Origin: Parapedobacter composti | Lineage (GTDB): Bacteria > Bacteroidota > Bacteroidia > Sphingobacteriales > Sphingobacteriaceae | Direction of reading: 5' to 3' | Length of the DNA: 64,000 nucleotides | NCBI RefSeq assembly: GCF_900112315.1 | Contig: NZ_FOLL01000015.1 | Coordinates: forward strand, 62,001-126,000 | Part shown: positions 53,489 to 61,344 of the stretch, piece after piece | Position numbering within the stretch: the first letter of the stretch is position 1 | How the letters are laid out: each line of letters starts with the position of its first letter | Program-made: the position numbers and the translations under genes | The notes under the pieces: generated by a model | The model's database searches: none | Told to the model about the DNA's origin: nothing | Seen by the model: the letters and a program-made list of their open reading frames with translations, nothing else

Positions 53489-56101
53489 CTACACCTTGTC
53501 TTTGCTTTTCCGGTGTCGGTACCATCGCCACCCAATTCCAAGCAGGCACAACATCCCGAGGCCCACTAACGGGTAGTACCAGCGCGATCGGCCAGGCAGT
53601 GTAATCCGGGTTTCCACCCCGGTGTAATTGAGGGTTGCCCAGTACCAAGGGTTTCGGCGGGCGGGTGGAGCTTCTTGGAGATAGTGTTGCTTCGCACGGG
53701 CGAGAGCCAGCGAAGGGACTTCATAATCGGCCAACTGTTCGTAAAACAACGCCATGAACTGCGGCATAGTCGCATCATCCACCGGCCAATACGCCGCAAT
53801 GACACCCAATACACCTTTACTGATGAACGCTTTGTTGAGGCTTTCCAAACCTTCGGCCTGAACGGCAACGCCTGCGGCCGTATGGCAGGCAGAGAGGACG
53901 ACCAATGGGGATTGGGAAATGGAGTAACGTAACTTATCCAACGTAAAGGGTTGGTTGAAGGCGAGATAAGGTGATGTGTTGTTTCCTGTTACGGCATGTG
54001 CGGCGATATGCAGCAAAGCCCCGTGTTCGAGCGCATCCAGCAGCGCGGCGTCAGTCAATGCGTTCCCCTCCATGATCCGGCCGTGGAAGCGTTTGGCCAG
54101 CAGCTGCTTTTCGGCCGCTACGGAAGGCAGGTCGGGTAGCTCTCCCCCATAGTCGGATCTGGCAAAACAATGTATATCCGGCTGGAAACTGGTGCCGGTC
54201 GTATGCCGCTGGTTAAGCAACAAGGTATAGGTATAGCTGATGGGATACTGCTCAGCCAGGAACTGACCGTCTGCCATCAGCGCATCAAAAGGCAGCGTAA
54301 ACAGGATACCGTCCAGGGAAATGACGAGTTCGCTATGCGGCTGTTCACCGATAAACGGCAACAGTGTTTCCCGCAGGCTGTGTGCTTCCTGTTGGTAGGC
54401 GTGAGGAGCATTCTCGTAGGCATCGGGCCCCTTATGGAAGTATTCGTTCATGAAGCGCCCGACGCGTTGTACGACCTGTTCCACATGTTCTATGGCATGG
54501 ACATGGTAAGCTCCATCGGCCCGGTATACCGCCAATGCCAAGCCGCTGTCAGGCAGGCAATAGCTGACGAGCATGCTGGAATCCGGGATGTGTTCCACAA
54601 ATCGGCGGAAATCCGCCATAGCCGGCGGGGCGAAATCCCGGTCGAAATGCTCCTCCGCAAGTTGCAGCTGGAATGCCGTTTCAGCAATCTGGCGTTGGTA
54701 TTCGATGCGTTCGGCGGAGTCCGCCGCCGCAGCCAGTTGGCCGTAGAGGTATTGCAGCCGTTGCCGACTTTCCCGGAGGTCATCCCGCTCGGAGGTATCC
54801 CACCGATCTGTGCGGCTCACCTCCTGCAGGAGTTGCCGTCCCTTGGAAAGTTCAATGAGCCAAAGCATCCGTAGCGCAAGCTCTTGCCGCTCCACCGGAT
54901 GCGTTTGCCGGGTATACGCCCTGTAAAGGTAGGTCAGCGCTTCCTGCAGCAATGTTCTGTTCCAAGCCGAGTTCTGGTAGTGGCTCGTTTTGCTGGTAAT
55001 CAGTTGTTGGGTATAGTAGGCGTGCTCCAGGGCCAGGGAGTAGTAGTGGATCACCGAATCCGGTGCAGCATGTACGCGAGCCAGGCCCCACAGCGCATCC
55101 GTAATGGTGTAGTCGGGTGGTAGCCGGTCTTTGGTCGCCCCGAGCAGGTGAAGCACACGGTCGAAATCGGAGCGGGCTTCCGTCGGGTGGAGGTCGTATC
55201 GGTGTAAATTGCCCCGCATATAGTGATACTTGGCTTTTTCACGTGCCTTGCTGGTCGGGAAATATGCATCGATCAGGGCAATGGCGCGGTTGACATCATG
55301 GAACGCTTCCCGAAATTGACGTTGACCGGCGGCCAGCGATGCCCGCTGGTGGAGCGCTTCGGTATACCAGAGCAACGTGTCGCCCTGCAGAGGCCTGTCC
55401 GACAGCAAGGCCAATGCCCGTGTATTAGCCGTGCGGGCACTATCTGATTTACCCATTTCCTGATAGCATCGCGCCAGGGTGTTATAGAGCGGAGTTGTCT
55501 GCCTGTCGGCCGGATCGAGGTAAGCCAAACCGCTTTTACAGGTCTGCAACACACGGTCCGGTTGACCCAGTTGCTGGTAAACAATAGCGAGGTTGCTGTA
55601 GAGTGCTGCCTGTTGGGCTGGCTGACCGGCCGTGAGCCGGATCGCTTCCTGCTGGATGTGCAACGCTTTTTCGAGGTCTCCGACTTGCGTGTAGAGGTTG
55701 CCCAGGGGTTTGGCGATATACAGCACCCGGTCGGGGACTGTCAGTTGTTCGGCCGCACAATACGTCAATGCCGTCTCATAATACCGGATGCTTTCGAGAA
55801 TCCGGCCATGTTCGCGAAGGGCATAGCCGACATTGAGCAGCAGCCAGGCGTATAGTTCTTTGCCCTCCGGAGAAGCGGGTTGGCGGGGCAACAGATTGAT
55901 GAACGAATCCGGATGGTGGATGAAGCGTTCCGGATGGTCGTAAGCGATGGCCCCGAGCGTATCCAGTATATTGAGCAAGGCTTCTTCATCGATGACGGCC
56001 ATTGGTTTTTCTTCGTCGCGGGTAGTCTGCGGTCCGGGCGACTGGCAGGCGGTGAAAGCAACCATAAGGAGGGTCGTATGAAGCAGCCACTTCATCATCA
56101 T
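53489..56101 (-). CDS. TPR-CHAT caspase-like lipoprotein with C-terminal membrane anchor
   Basis: This 870-residue protein has a lipoprotein signal (LHTTLLMVAFTAC), then ~10 TPR-like repeats (residues ~60-400, such as ESIRYYETALTYCAAEQLTV and YSNLAIVYQQLGQPDRVLQT). A helical linker leads to a CHAT domain (~530-835). The caspase-clan dyad is intact: His in LLHIAAHAVTG (near 699) and Cys in VVLSACHTAAG (near 736). A final helix (WYYPLVGLGMLCLLGIGWRW) followed by basic RHRKSKDKV fits a transmembrane anchor with a cytoplasmic tail, which places CHAT in the periplasm. CHAT proteins are proteases in several immune and death systems. Its start overlaps the PKD gene stop (TGATG). Confidence 0.9.
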   Translation of the reverse strand: MMMKWLLHTTLLMVAFTACQSPGPQTTRDEEKPMAVIDEEALLNILDTLGAIAYDHPERFIHHPDSFINLLPRQPASPEGKELYAWLLLNVGYALREHGRILESIRYYETALTYCAAEQLTVPDRVLYIAKPLGNLYTQVGDLEKALHIQQEAIRLTAGQPAQQAALYSNLAIVYQQLGQPDRVLQTCKSGLAYLDPADRQTTPLYNTLARCYQEMGKSDSARTANTRALALLSDRPLQGDTLLWYTEALHQRASLAAGQRQFREAFHDVNRAIALIDAYFPTSKAREKAKYHYMRGNLHRYDLHPTEARSDFDRVLHLLGATKDRLPPDYTITDALWGLARVHAAPDSVIHYYSLALEHAYYTQQLITSKTSHYQNSAWNRTLLQEALTYLYRAYTRQTHPVERQELALRMLWLIELSKGRQLLQEVSRTDRWDTSERDDLRESRQRLQYLYGQLAAAADSAERIEYQRQIAETAFQLQLAEEHFDRDFAPPAMADFRRFVEHIPDSSMLVSYCLPDSGLALAVYRADGAYHVHAIEHVEQVVQRVGRFMNEYFHKGPDAYENAPHAYQQEAHSLRETLLPFIGEQPHSELVISLDGILFTLPFDALMADGQFLAEQYPISYTYTLLLNQRHTTGTSFQPDIHCFARSDYGGELPDLPSVAAEKQLLAKRFHGRIMEGNALTDAALLDALEHGALLHIAAHAVTGNNTSPYLAFNQPFTLDKLRYSISQSPLVVLSACHTAAGVAVQAEGLESLNKAFISKGVLGVIAAYWPVDDATMPQFMALFYEQLADYEVPSLALARAKQHYLQEAPPARRNPWYWATLNYTGVETRITLPGRSRWYYPLVGLGMLCLLGIGWRWYRHRKSKDKV

Positions 56102-58092
56102 CAGAAACGCCAGGCTACGTACAGGTGGGTAGCTTGGCCTTGCCCCGCGCCATACACATAGCGCAGTCCGGATACGGGCCCCAGATAGGTACGTCCCACG
56201 TTGACATCGACGAACGGCTGCACATACAGCCGACCCCTGGCGAGTCGGTCGGTCGTATGGAGCCGCTCCACTTCCACCATTTCGGGATCACTTTGTACGT
56301 GGTAGGTACGGCTTTCCCGATAGGCGGTATTGACGGAGGTTTCCGCTAATGCACCGATCCCTGCGGAAACCAAACTGTTGAAGTTATAACGGATGTGCAG
56401 CGGTACGATACGCAGCTGCAGGAACCGCGAGGAAACCAACCGGTCATAACTGAAATACGGCATCGGTTCGGGTTGGCCGCTCCGTTCCACTGGAATTTCG
56501 ATAGCCCCCTCCTCCGGGATACCACGTGCCGCCGATCCGGCCCGGTACGTGTTGGCGTACAACTCCACCTGCCAGTACAGCTTTCGGTAGGGCGCCAGGG
56601 GTGCCAAACCGATGCCGAACATCATCCCCGGATTGACGGAGGCTTCATCGCTACGCCACGTTTCCGGCCGTTTGAGGAACTGATGGTATCCGGCAAAAAC
56701 GATGGGCGATAGGCTTTTGCGAAACCGGCTTGTTGCCATATTGGTGACGATGGGGTCGTTTTTATCAAAGAAGATATGTGTTTGCCCCTTAAAGGCACGA
56801 TTTGGCAGCCTTTTTTTGGGTTGAACACGGAACCGGATAAAGCCCCGGGTGCTGTCCTTATCGTGTACATCGGGCGCTTTCGATCCCGGCAGTGCAATGT
56901 CCTTGAAGTGGAATACCAGCGTGTCTTCACCCCGGATCTCGTAATGATAGCAACCCACGCTCTGTCCGGTGAGACAGGTGTCACACTGCGGATACAGGTT
57001 GAGCAGCTCCAAGGTTGAGAGGTCGAGCACATCCGGCAACTTGACCTCCAGGCGGATGTTTTTCGCATCGCCTTCCCCATCGTTCTGGAATTGTACTTTA
57101 TAGGTGAGCGCTTTGCGCCTGGCCAATGCCCGGTAACGCATCCGCGACTGCTTTACAGACATTTTGTTGGGGTCGTGCGAGGTCACGACCGGCACGTCCA
57201 GTTGGTGTATCCGAGCCGGGCCTTCTTTCGGGATAAATACTCCGGTGATGGTCACTGTAGCGTTTGTGTCGGTGAGCATTTCGGGCGTGATGTCCAGGTT
57301 GATGAGCGAAAACTGGGCATCGGCACTACCGTCTACCTCGTATCCCGTAACCGTTTTGTAACTGCCATACAGGTCTGCAAAATAGTCGACCGCCTCATTT
57401 CCGGTAAATTCTACTTCTTCAAACACACCATAATCCGGGCTGCCGCTTTGTGTGACCGACACGCTGGGGACACCGGCCCACAGGCCTTTCAAAGTCCGGG
57501 AATCGTCGATTGGAATGACCCGTTCACCGTTGTAGGCCGACTGCCCGGCCAGGACAAAGCCCTCGGGGCCGAAGATTTTTTCATTGGTGAGCAGGAACAC
57601 CGTCCCTTTTTCGCCGGTTTTGACGCCAGCGATGACCACCATATCCTCCCCCGGTAACGCGTTTGCATTTTTAGAGAGCTTGAACGTGCCGTCCGGGCCG
57701 AAGAAATGCTGTTCCGCTCCCGACGCTACCTTTTGGGGGGCCGCTTTGGAAGCGTCTATCTTGATTTTCCGGGTAGGCCGCTTAGGGCGGGGACCATTAT
57801 CGTAGTTGCTTACCGTGTAGAGCGTTACCTCATACTCGCCGGGTTCGGTATATTGGTGTTCCGGTGCTTCGTCCATACTGAAATGGCCGTCACCAAAGTC
57901 CCACAGGTACGTATAAAACGGTGCGCGGCCACCGGGTATGCCAGCCAGTTCAGGCAGTTCGGGCTTGAACAGTACCCGAGTTCCTGCAAAATCGAAGTTG
58001 ATGCGTGCTTCCACCGTATCAGCCCCGGAAGCAAATGCGGATGCGGCAATGGTGAAAAGGAGGCCAACGGAGATGTATAGGCTTTTGCTCAT
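56101..58092 (-). CDS. PKD-domain protein with C-terminal outer-membrane-barrel-like region
   Basis: This 663-residue exported protein has a signal peptide (LYISVGLLFTIAASAFASGA) and a PKD domain (LWDFGDGHFSMDEAPEHQYT, residues ~60-115). The central region contains a DUF11-like beta module (NDGEGDAKNIRLEVKLPDVL). The last ~200 residues are rich in alternating aromatic strands (LYWQVELYANTY, VSAGIGALAETSVNTAYRES) and end in WRF, the terminal aromatic of outer-membrane barrels. It heads a two-gene unit with the CHAT gene, translationally coupled by TGATG. A surface or structural role next to a predicted periplasmic CHAT protease is suggested by context only. Confidence 0.8.
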   Translation of the reverse strand: MSKSLYISVGLLFTIAASAFASGADTVEARINFDFAGTRVLFKPELPELAGIPGGRAPFYTYLWDFGDGHFSMDEAPEHQYTEPGEYEVTLYTVSNYDNGPRPKRPTRKIKIDASKAAPQKVASGAEQHFFGPDGTFKLSKNANALPGEDMVVIAGVKTGEKGTVFLLTNEKIFGPEGFVLAGQSAYNGERVIPIDDSRTLKGLWAGVPSVSVTQSGSPDYGVFEEVEFTGNEAVDYFADLYGSYKTVTGYEVDGSADAQFSLINLDITPEMLTDTNATVTITGVFIPKEGPARIHQLDVPVVTSHDPNKMSVKQSRMRYRALARRKALTYKVQFQNDGEGDAKNIRLEVKLPDVLDLSTLELLNLYPQCDTCLTGQSVGCYHYEIRGEDTLVFHFKDIALPGSKAPDVHDKDSTRGFIRFRVQPKKRLPNRAFKGQTHIFFDKNDPIVTNMATSRFRKSLSPIVFAGYHQFLKRPETWRSDEASVNPGMMFGIGLAPLAPYRKLYWQVELYANTYRAGSAARGIPEEGAIEIPVERSGQPEPMPYFSYDRLVSSRFLQLRIVPLHIRYNFNSLVSAGIGALAETSVNTAYRESRTYHVQSDPEMVEVERLHTTDRLARGRLYVQPFVDVNVGRTYLGPVSGLRYVYGAGQGQATHLYVAWRF

Positions 58093-58130
58093 TACGTCGT
58101 ATTTTTAATCCATCGCATTTTAGTTCTGTG

Positions 58131-58144
58131 CCCTAAAAATAGGG
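58131..58144. promoter_or_regulatory. inverted repeat in the PKD/sigma divergent promoter region
   Basis: CCCTA-AAAA-TAGGG lies at the middle of the 89-bp gap between the PKD-CHAT unit and the sigma-TPR unit. Being equidistant from both starts, it is a natural site for co-regulation. On the plus strand TATCTTTA (58153-58160) resembles a -7 box. Confidence 0.4.
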
Positions 58145-58181
58145 AAATTTTTTATCTTTATGGCTTTAATACGATCATATA

Positions 58182-58745
58182 ATGCATCCCGACCAACGAT
58201 TTATCACCTGCCTACAGCAAAACGACAGCCGCGGCATTGCCGAAATTTACCGGTTATATGCCTCTAAGATCAGCCGCATGATCCGATACAATAGTGGTGA
58301 CGAAGCGGATGCGGCCGACATCATGCAGGAAGCATTGGTAGACATCTACCGGATGAGTGCCGATGGCCGGTTTGTGCTCACTTGTCCGTTCGAGGCTTTT
58401 CTGGTCACCATCTGCAAGCGCAAATGGCTGAATGTGTTGAAAAAAAGGGCATCCAGCCCGGTAACAAAATCGATCGACGATGGATTTAACTTTGATAAGG
58501 ACGATGAAGCCGAAGCTGGCCGGCATGCCGAGCAGCTGGAGCGGGAGCACACGGTGATGCAGTTACTGGCCAATATGGGCGATCGGTGCCGGGAAATCAT
58601 CCAAGCCTGCATGGGCAAGGAGCACCAGGAACAGGTAGCCGAACGACTGGGACTGACCTATGCCTACCTGCGCAAGAAGAAGAGCGAATGTATGGGGAAA
58701 TTGGGACAGTTGGTGAAGAAACACCCCCTATTTAAACGAAATTGA
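58182..58745 (+). CDS. sigma-70/ECF-like RNA polymerase sigma factor of the CHAT cluster
   Basis: This 187-residue sigma factor has region 2 (IAEIYRLYASKISRMIRYNS, then DEADAADIMQEALVDIYRMS) and region 4 (MGKEHQEQVAERLGLTYAYL, RKKKSECMGKL). The recognition helix is less conserved than in FecI-type factors, and the protein differs clearly from the sigma at 42534. It ends three bases before the start of the TPR anti-sigma-like gene. It is divergent from PKD-CHAT and a candidate activator of that unit and of the GGGGGTAAC promoters; the second link is speculative. Confidence 0.88.
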   Translation: MHPDQRFITCLQQNDSRGIAEIYRLYASKISRMIRYNSGDEADAADIMQEALVDIYRMSADGRFVLTCPFEAFLVTICKRKWLNVLKKRASSPVTKSIDDGFNFDKDDEAEAGRHAEQLEREHTVMQLLANMGDRCREIIQACMGKEHQEQVAERLGLTYAYLRKKKSECMGKLGQLVKKHPLFKRN

Positions 58746-58747
58746 TC

Positions 58748-59467
58748 ATGGCAGCATTTTTTGAACAGATTCAGGATTATCTGGACGGTACACTTGCGGT
58801 GGAAGAGCGGCAGGCTTTCGAACAGCAACTGAAGGAAGACGGGGCCCTTCGGGAGGAGCTGGCCCTGCAGCGTGAATTACGGGATCTCATCACGAAGCAC
58901 CGGGCTGCCGAAGCCGGCGTGTCCGCCCTGGAAGCGACCTTGCGGCAGGTACGGGCAGCCTATGAAGCAGAAGGGCCGAAGAAAAAGCCGGGTGTCATCC
59001 GGCTCCTGCTACCGGCCATTGCGGTTGCCGCCTGCTTGTTGGCCGTATTTAACTACGTCGGTTTTTTTGAGCCGGATTTTGAACAACTGCCCGAGATGGC
59101 TACATCGATAACCCGGGATGGCGGAGCGGATTCCACCTATCAGCAGGCAGTTTCTGCGTTCAACGAGGGCGATTACCAAACGAGTATCAGGTTGCTGGAC
59201 GGGTTGGTATCCGATGACACGAGCGTTGTGCGATACCGGTATTATCGCGGTCTCAGTCATCTTGGACTTGCGCAGTATCGCAAGGCGATAACTGACCTAA
59301 AACCGATTGCCGACGGGCCGTCTGTATTTGCGGGCGATGCCAGTTATTTTACTGCCGTGGCATGGTGGCGATTGGGGGATCACGACGAAGCGCTGTCGTA
59401 TGTGGAAAGGGTAACGGAAACAAGTGACTATCACAAAAAAGCGGAACGGTTGAAGAAAAAGCTCTAA
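58748..59467 (+). CDS. anti-sigma-like membrane protein with periplasmic TPRs
   Basis: I chose ATG 58748 (AAFFEQIQDYLDGTLAVEER), two bases after the sigma stop. The first ~75 residues resemble a zinc-less anti-sigma N-terminus (YLDGTL, EERQAFEQQLKED). One transmembrane helix (VIRLLLPAIAVAACLLAVFN, near 82-102) is followed by ~130 residues of TPR-like helices (YQQAVSAFNEGDYQTSIRLL, RYRYYRGLSHLGLAQYRKAI). The layout suggests a sigma-binding cytoplasmic part controlled by a periplasmic TPR sensor, mirroring the TPRs of the CHAT protein. The assignment as anti-sigma is inferred from position and topology. Confidence 0.78.
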   Translation: MAAFFEQIQDYLDGTLAVEERQAFEQQLKEDGALREELALQRELRDLITKHRAAEAGVSALEATLRQVRAAYEAEGPKKKPGVIRLLLPAIAVAACLLAVFNYVGFFEPDFEQLPEMATSITRDGGADSTYQQAVSAFNEGDYQTSIRLLDGLVSDDTSVVRYRYYRGLSHLGLAQYRKAITDLKPIADGPSVFAGDASYFTAVAWWRLGDHDEALSYVERVTETSDYHKKAERLKKKL

Positions 59468-59489
59468 GTGAGGTATCCCTTGGGGGGTA

Positions 59490-59620
59490 ACAATCAGTAT
59501 CTGGGGTTGCTGCGATGCGTTCTCTTTGGAAAATCCGTTCTTGCGCAACCCGTCTTCCTGGAAGGTCTGGAAGTAAAGCGTCGTGACGTCGTAAAACACG
59601 ATGTCGAAATCGAATGAATG
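59490..59620 (-). mobile_element. transposase catalytic-region fragment (IS4/IS1634-like)
   Basis: The minus strand decodes as FDFDIVFYDVTTLYFQTFQE then DGLRKNGFSKENASQQPQIL. This is the stretch with the first DDE aspartate (FYDVTTLYF) of the same transposase type whose N-terminus occurs at 49613 and 51108. It begins one base after the murF stop. The rest of the transposase is absent. Confidence 0.85.
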
Positions 59621-59621
59621 A

Positions 59622-60923
59622 TTAAAGTGTGTCCATCAATTGCTCAAAAGCCATCCCACGGGAGGCCTTAAGCAGCACCAGCGCTCCGTTGATGGGACGT
59701 TGTTGCAGGGCGGCTTTGACCGCATCGGTGGTTTCATAAAATTCAGCGCCTTCCTGTTGATGGCGGTAAAACGCTTTGCCCGCAAAGATCACCCGCGAAG
59801 GGTTCAGGGCCAAAGCGGTGTTTACCACCTTGCCATGTTCTTCATGCGACTCATCGCCCATTTCAAACATGTCGCCCAGAATGATCACTTTTTTGTCGGC
59901 GTCCAGCAGGCGGAGGTTTTCCAAAGCTGCGGCCATGCTGCTGGCATTGGCGTTGTAATAATCGCTGATAACGGTATTGTGCGCGGTTTTGGTGAGCTGT
60001 GAACGGTTGTTGGCCGGGCTGTAGCCGGATAAACCTTGGTTGATGGTGTCTGGACTGAGACCGAAATGATGGCCTATGCAGGCTGCTGCCAAGATGTTTT
60101 CGGTATTGTAAGATCCCGCAAGCTGGGTTTGGACGACATGGCTTGCCAGGCTTCCGTGGGTTTGCCACCTTACTTGCAGCAGCGGATTGGCGGATACCAG
60201 TTCGCCCCGGAGGTCATTCCCTTCAGTAAAGCCATAGGTAACCACCTTATCAATGCGGCGTGCGGCGGCCATCTCGCTGAGCAATGGGTTATCCTGCTGA
60301 AGAAACACGGTGCCGTAATGCATTGCCAAATAGTCGTATAGCTCGCCTTTGGTTTTCTTTACGCCTTCAAAACCACCGAACCCTTCGAGATGGGCCTTGC
60401 CTACATTGGTAATCAGTCCGTGTGTGGGTTGGGCGATGCCGCATAGGAAGGCGATTTCACCGGGATGATTAGCCCCCATCTCCACGATCGCGAGCTCCAC
60501 TTGTGTGTCAATGGAAAGCACTGTAAGCGGTACGCCGATGTGGTTGTTTAGGTTGCCCTTGGTAGCATAGGTCTTGAACTGACGGGATAAGACCGCTTGT
60601 ACTAACTCTTTGGTGGTGGTTTTACCGTTAGAACCGGTGATACCGATAAAGGGAATGTTTAGTTGCGTGCGATGGTGCCGCGCTAATGCTTGCAGTGCAG
60701 CCAAGACATCGGGTACCAGTAGAAAGCGCTCGTCCTGCTGGTATTGGGGGTCGTCAATAATGGCATACCGGGCCCCCTTTTCAAGAGCCTCCTCCGCAAA
60801 GGCATTACCGTTGAAGTTGGTCCCTTTTATAGCAAAAAAGAGGCTGTCCGGCTGGATATGCCGGGTGTCTGTACTGATGCGTGGATGCGCAAGGAAATAC
60901 GGGTATAACGCTGCCGGTTCCAT
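59622..60923 (-). CDS. murF: UDP-N-acetylmuramoyl-tripeptide--D-alanyl-D-alanine ligase
   Basis: This is a 433-residue Mur ligase. The N-terminal UMPAMP-binding domain (STDTRHIQPDSLFFAIKGTN) precedes the ATP loop GITGSNGKTTTKELV (near residue 95), NHIGVPLTVLSID, IVEMGANHPGEIAFLCGIAQ, VGKAHLEGFGGFEGVKKTKG and the C-terminal ISDYYNANASSMAAALENLR. It adds D-Ala-D-Ala to UDP-MurNAc-tripeptide in the cytoplasm and is essential. An IS relic abuts its stop codon, and its last 130 bp are duplicated at 49481. A 40-codon ORF starts upstream in the same direction. Confidence 0.97.
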   Translation of the reverse strand: MEPAALYPYFLAHPRISTDTRHIQPDSLFFAIKGTNFNGNAFAEEALEKGARYAIIDDPQYQQDERFLLVPDVLAALQALARHHRTQLNIPFIGITGSNGKTTTKELVQAVLSRQFKTYATKGNLNNHIGVPLTVLSIDTQVELAIVEMGANHPGEIAFLCGIAQPTHGLITNVGKAHLEGFGGFEGVKKTKGELYDYLAMHYGTVFLQQDNPLLSEMAAARRIDKVVTYGFTEGNDLRGELVSANPLLQVRWQTHGSLASHVVQTQLAGSYNTENILAAACIGHHFGLSPDTINQGLSGYSPANNRSQLTKTAHNTVISDYYNANASSMAAALENLRLLDADKKVIILGDMFEMGDESHEEHGKVVNTALALNPSRVIFAGKAFYRHQQEGAEFYETTDAVKAALQQRPINGALVLLKASRGMAFEQLMDTL

Positions 60924-60943
60924 ACTGCAAAGTTAGCGCAATA

Positions 60944-61066
60944 TTACGACTTCTGTACGCCTGTTATGTCATTCTGCCCCGTGTTATCCTTTATTTTCTG
61001 TTGGCCGTATGTCACGGCAATACTTAAACAGGAAAAAACGATCAGGAGTACTTGTCTTTTTTTCAT
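60944..61066 (-). CDS. tiny secreted peptide upstream of murF
   Basis: An ATG at 61066 opens 40 codons with a convincing signal peptide (KKRQVLLIVFSCLSIAVTYG, then Q as first mature residue) and a ~20-residue polar tail. It ends 20 bp before the murF ATG in the same direction. I do not recognise it. It may be a real secreted peptide or the truncated start of an exported protein gene lost before murF. Confidence 0.5.
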   Translation of the reverse strand: MKKRQVLLIVFSCLSIAVTYGQQKIKDNTGQNDITGVQKS

Positions 61067-61344
61067 AATCAGCCGATGAGGGGGTGGAAATAATGGGAAG
61101 TTAGCTGGTTTGTTTTAACTAATTTGCGTTTCAATAGTAAAAATAACCTGTTATTGTTAAAAAAACCAAATCAAATTGTTAAAAAATCGAAAGGCACCTG
61201 CTTCTGCAACTTTTTGACTGTAAACCCCAAAACGGTTAGATTGTTTTAAATTTTTTGCTTAATCTTGCTTCCGCTAAATATAAGCCTTTTTTAAACGCAG
61301 GGAGTGGTGGTCGGAGTGGCACCATAAAGGCCGCCAAAATATAA
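61067..61344. other. AT-rich divergent intergenic region
   Basis: This gap of ~280 bp lies between the small ORF/murF unit and the amidase gene. It contains several A/T tracts and two TGTTAAAAAA-type repeats (near 61157 and 61180) but no convincing ORF, RNA gene or exact promoter match. Confidence 0.5.

Noticed and set aside
59481-59510. third copy of the GGGGGTAAC promoter block
   Set aside because: GGGGGGTAACA is present but the TGATTTAYCT block at the required distance is missing, and it falls inside transposase-derived sequence.
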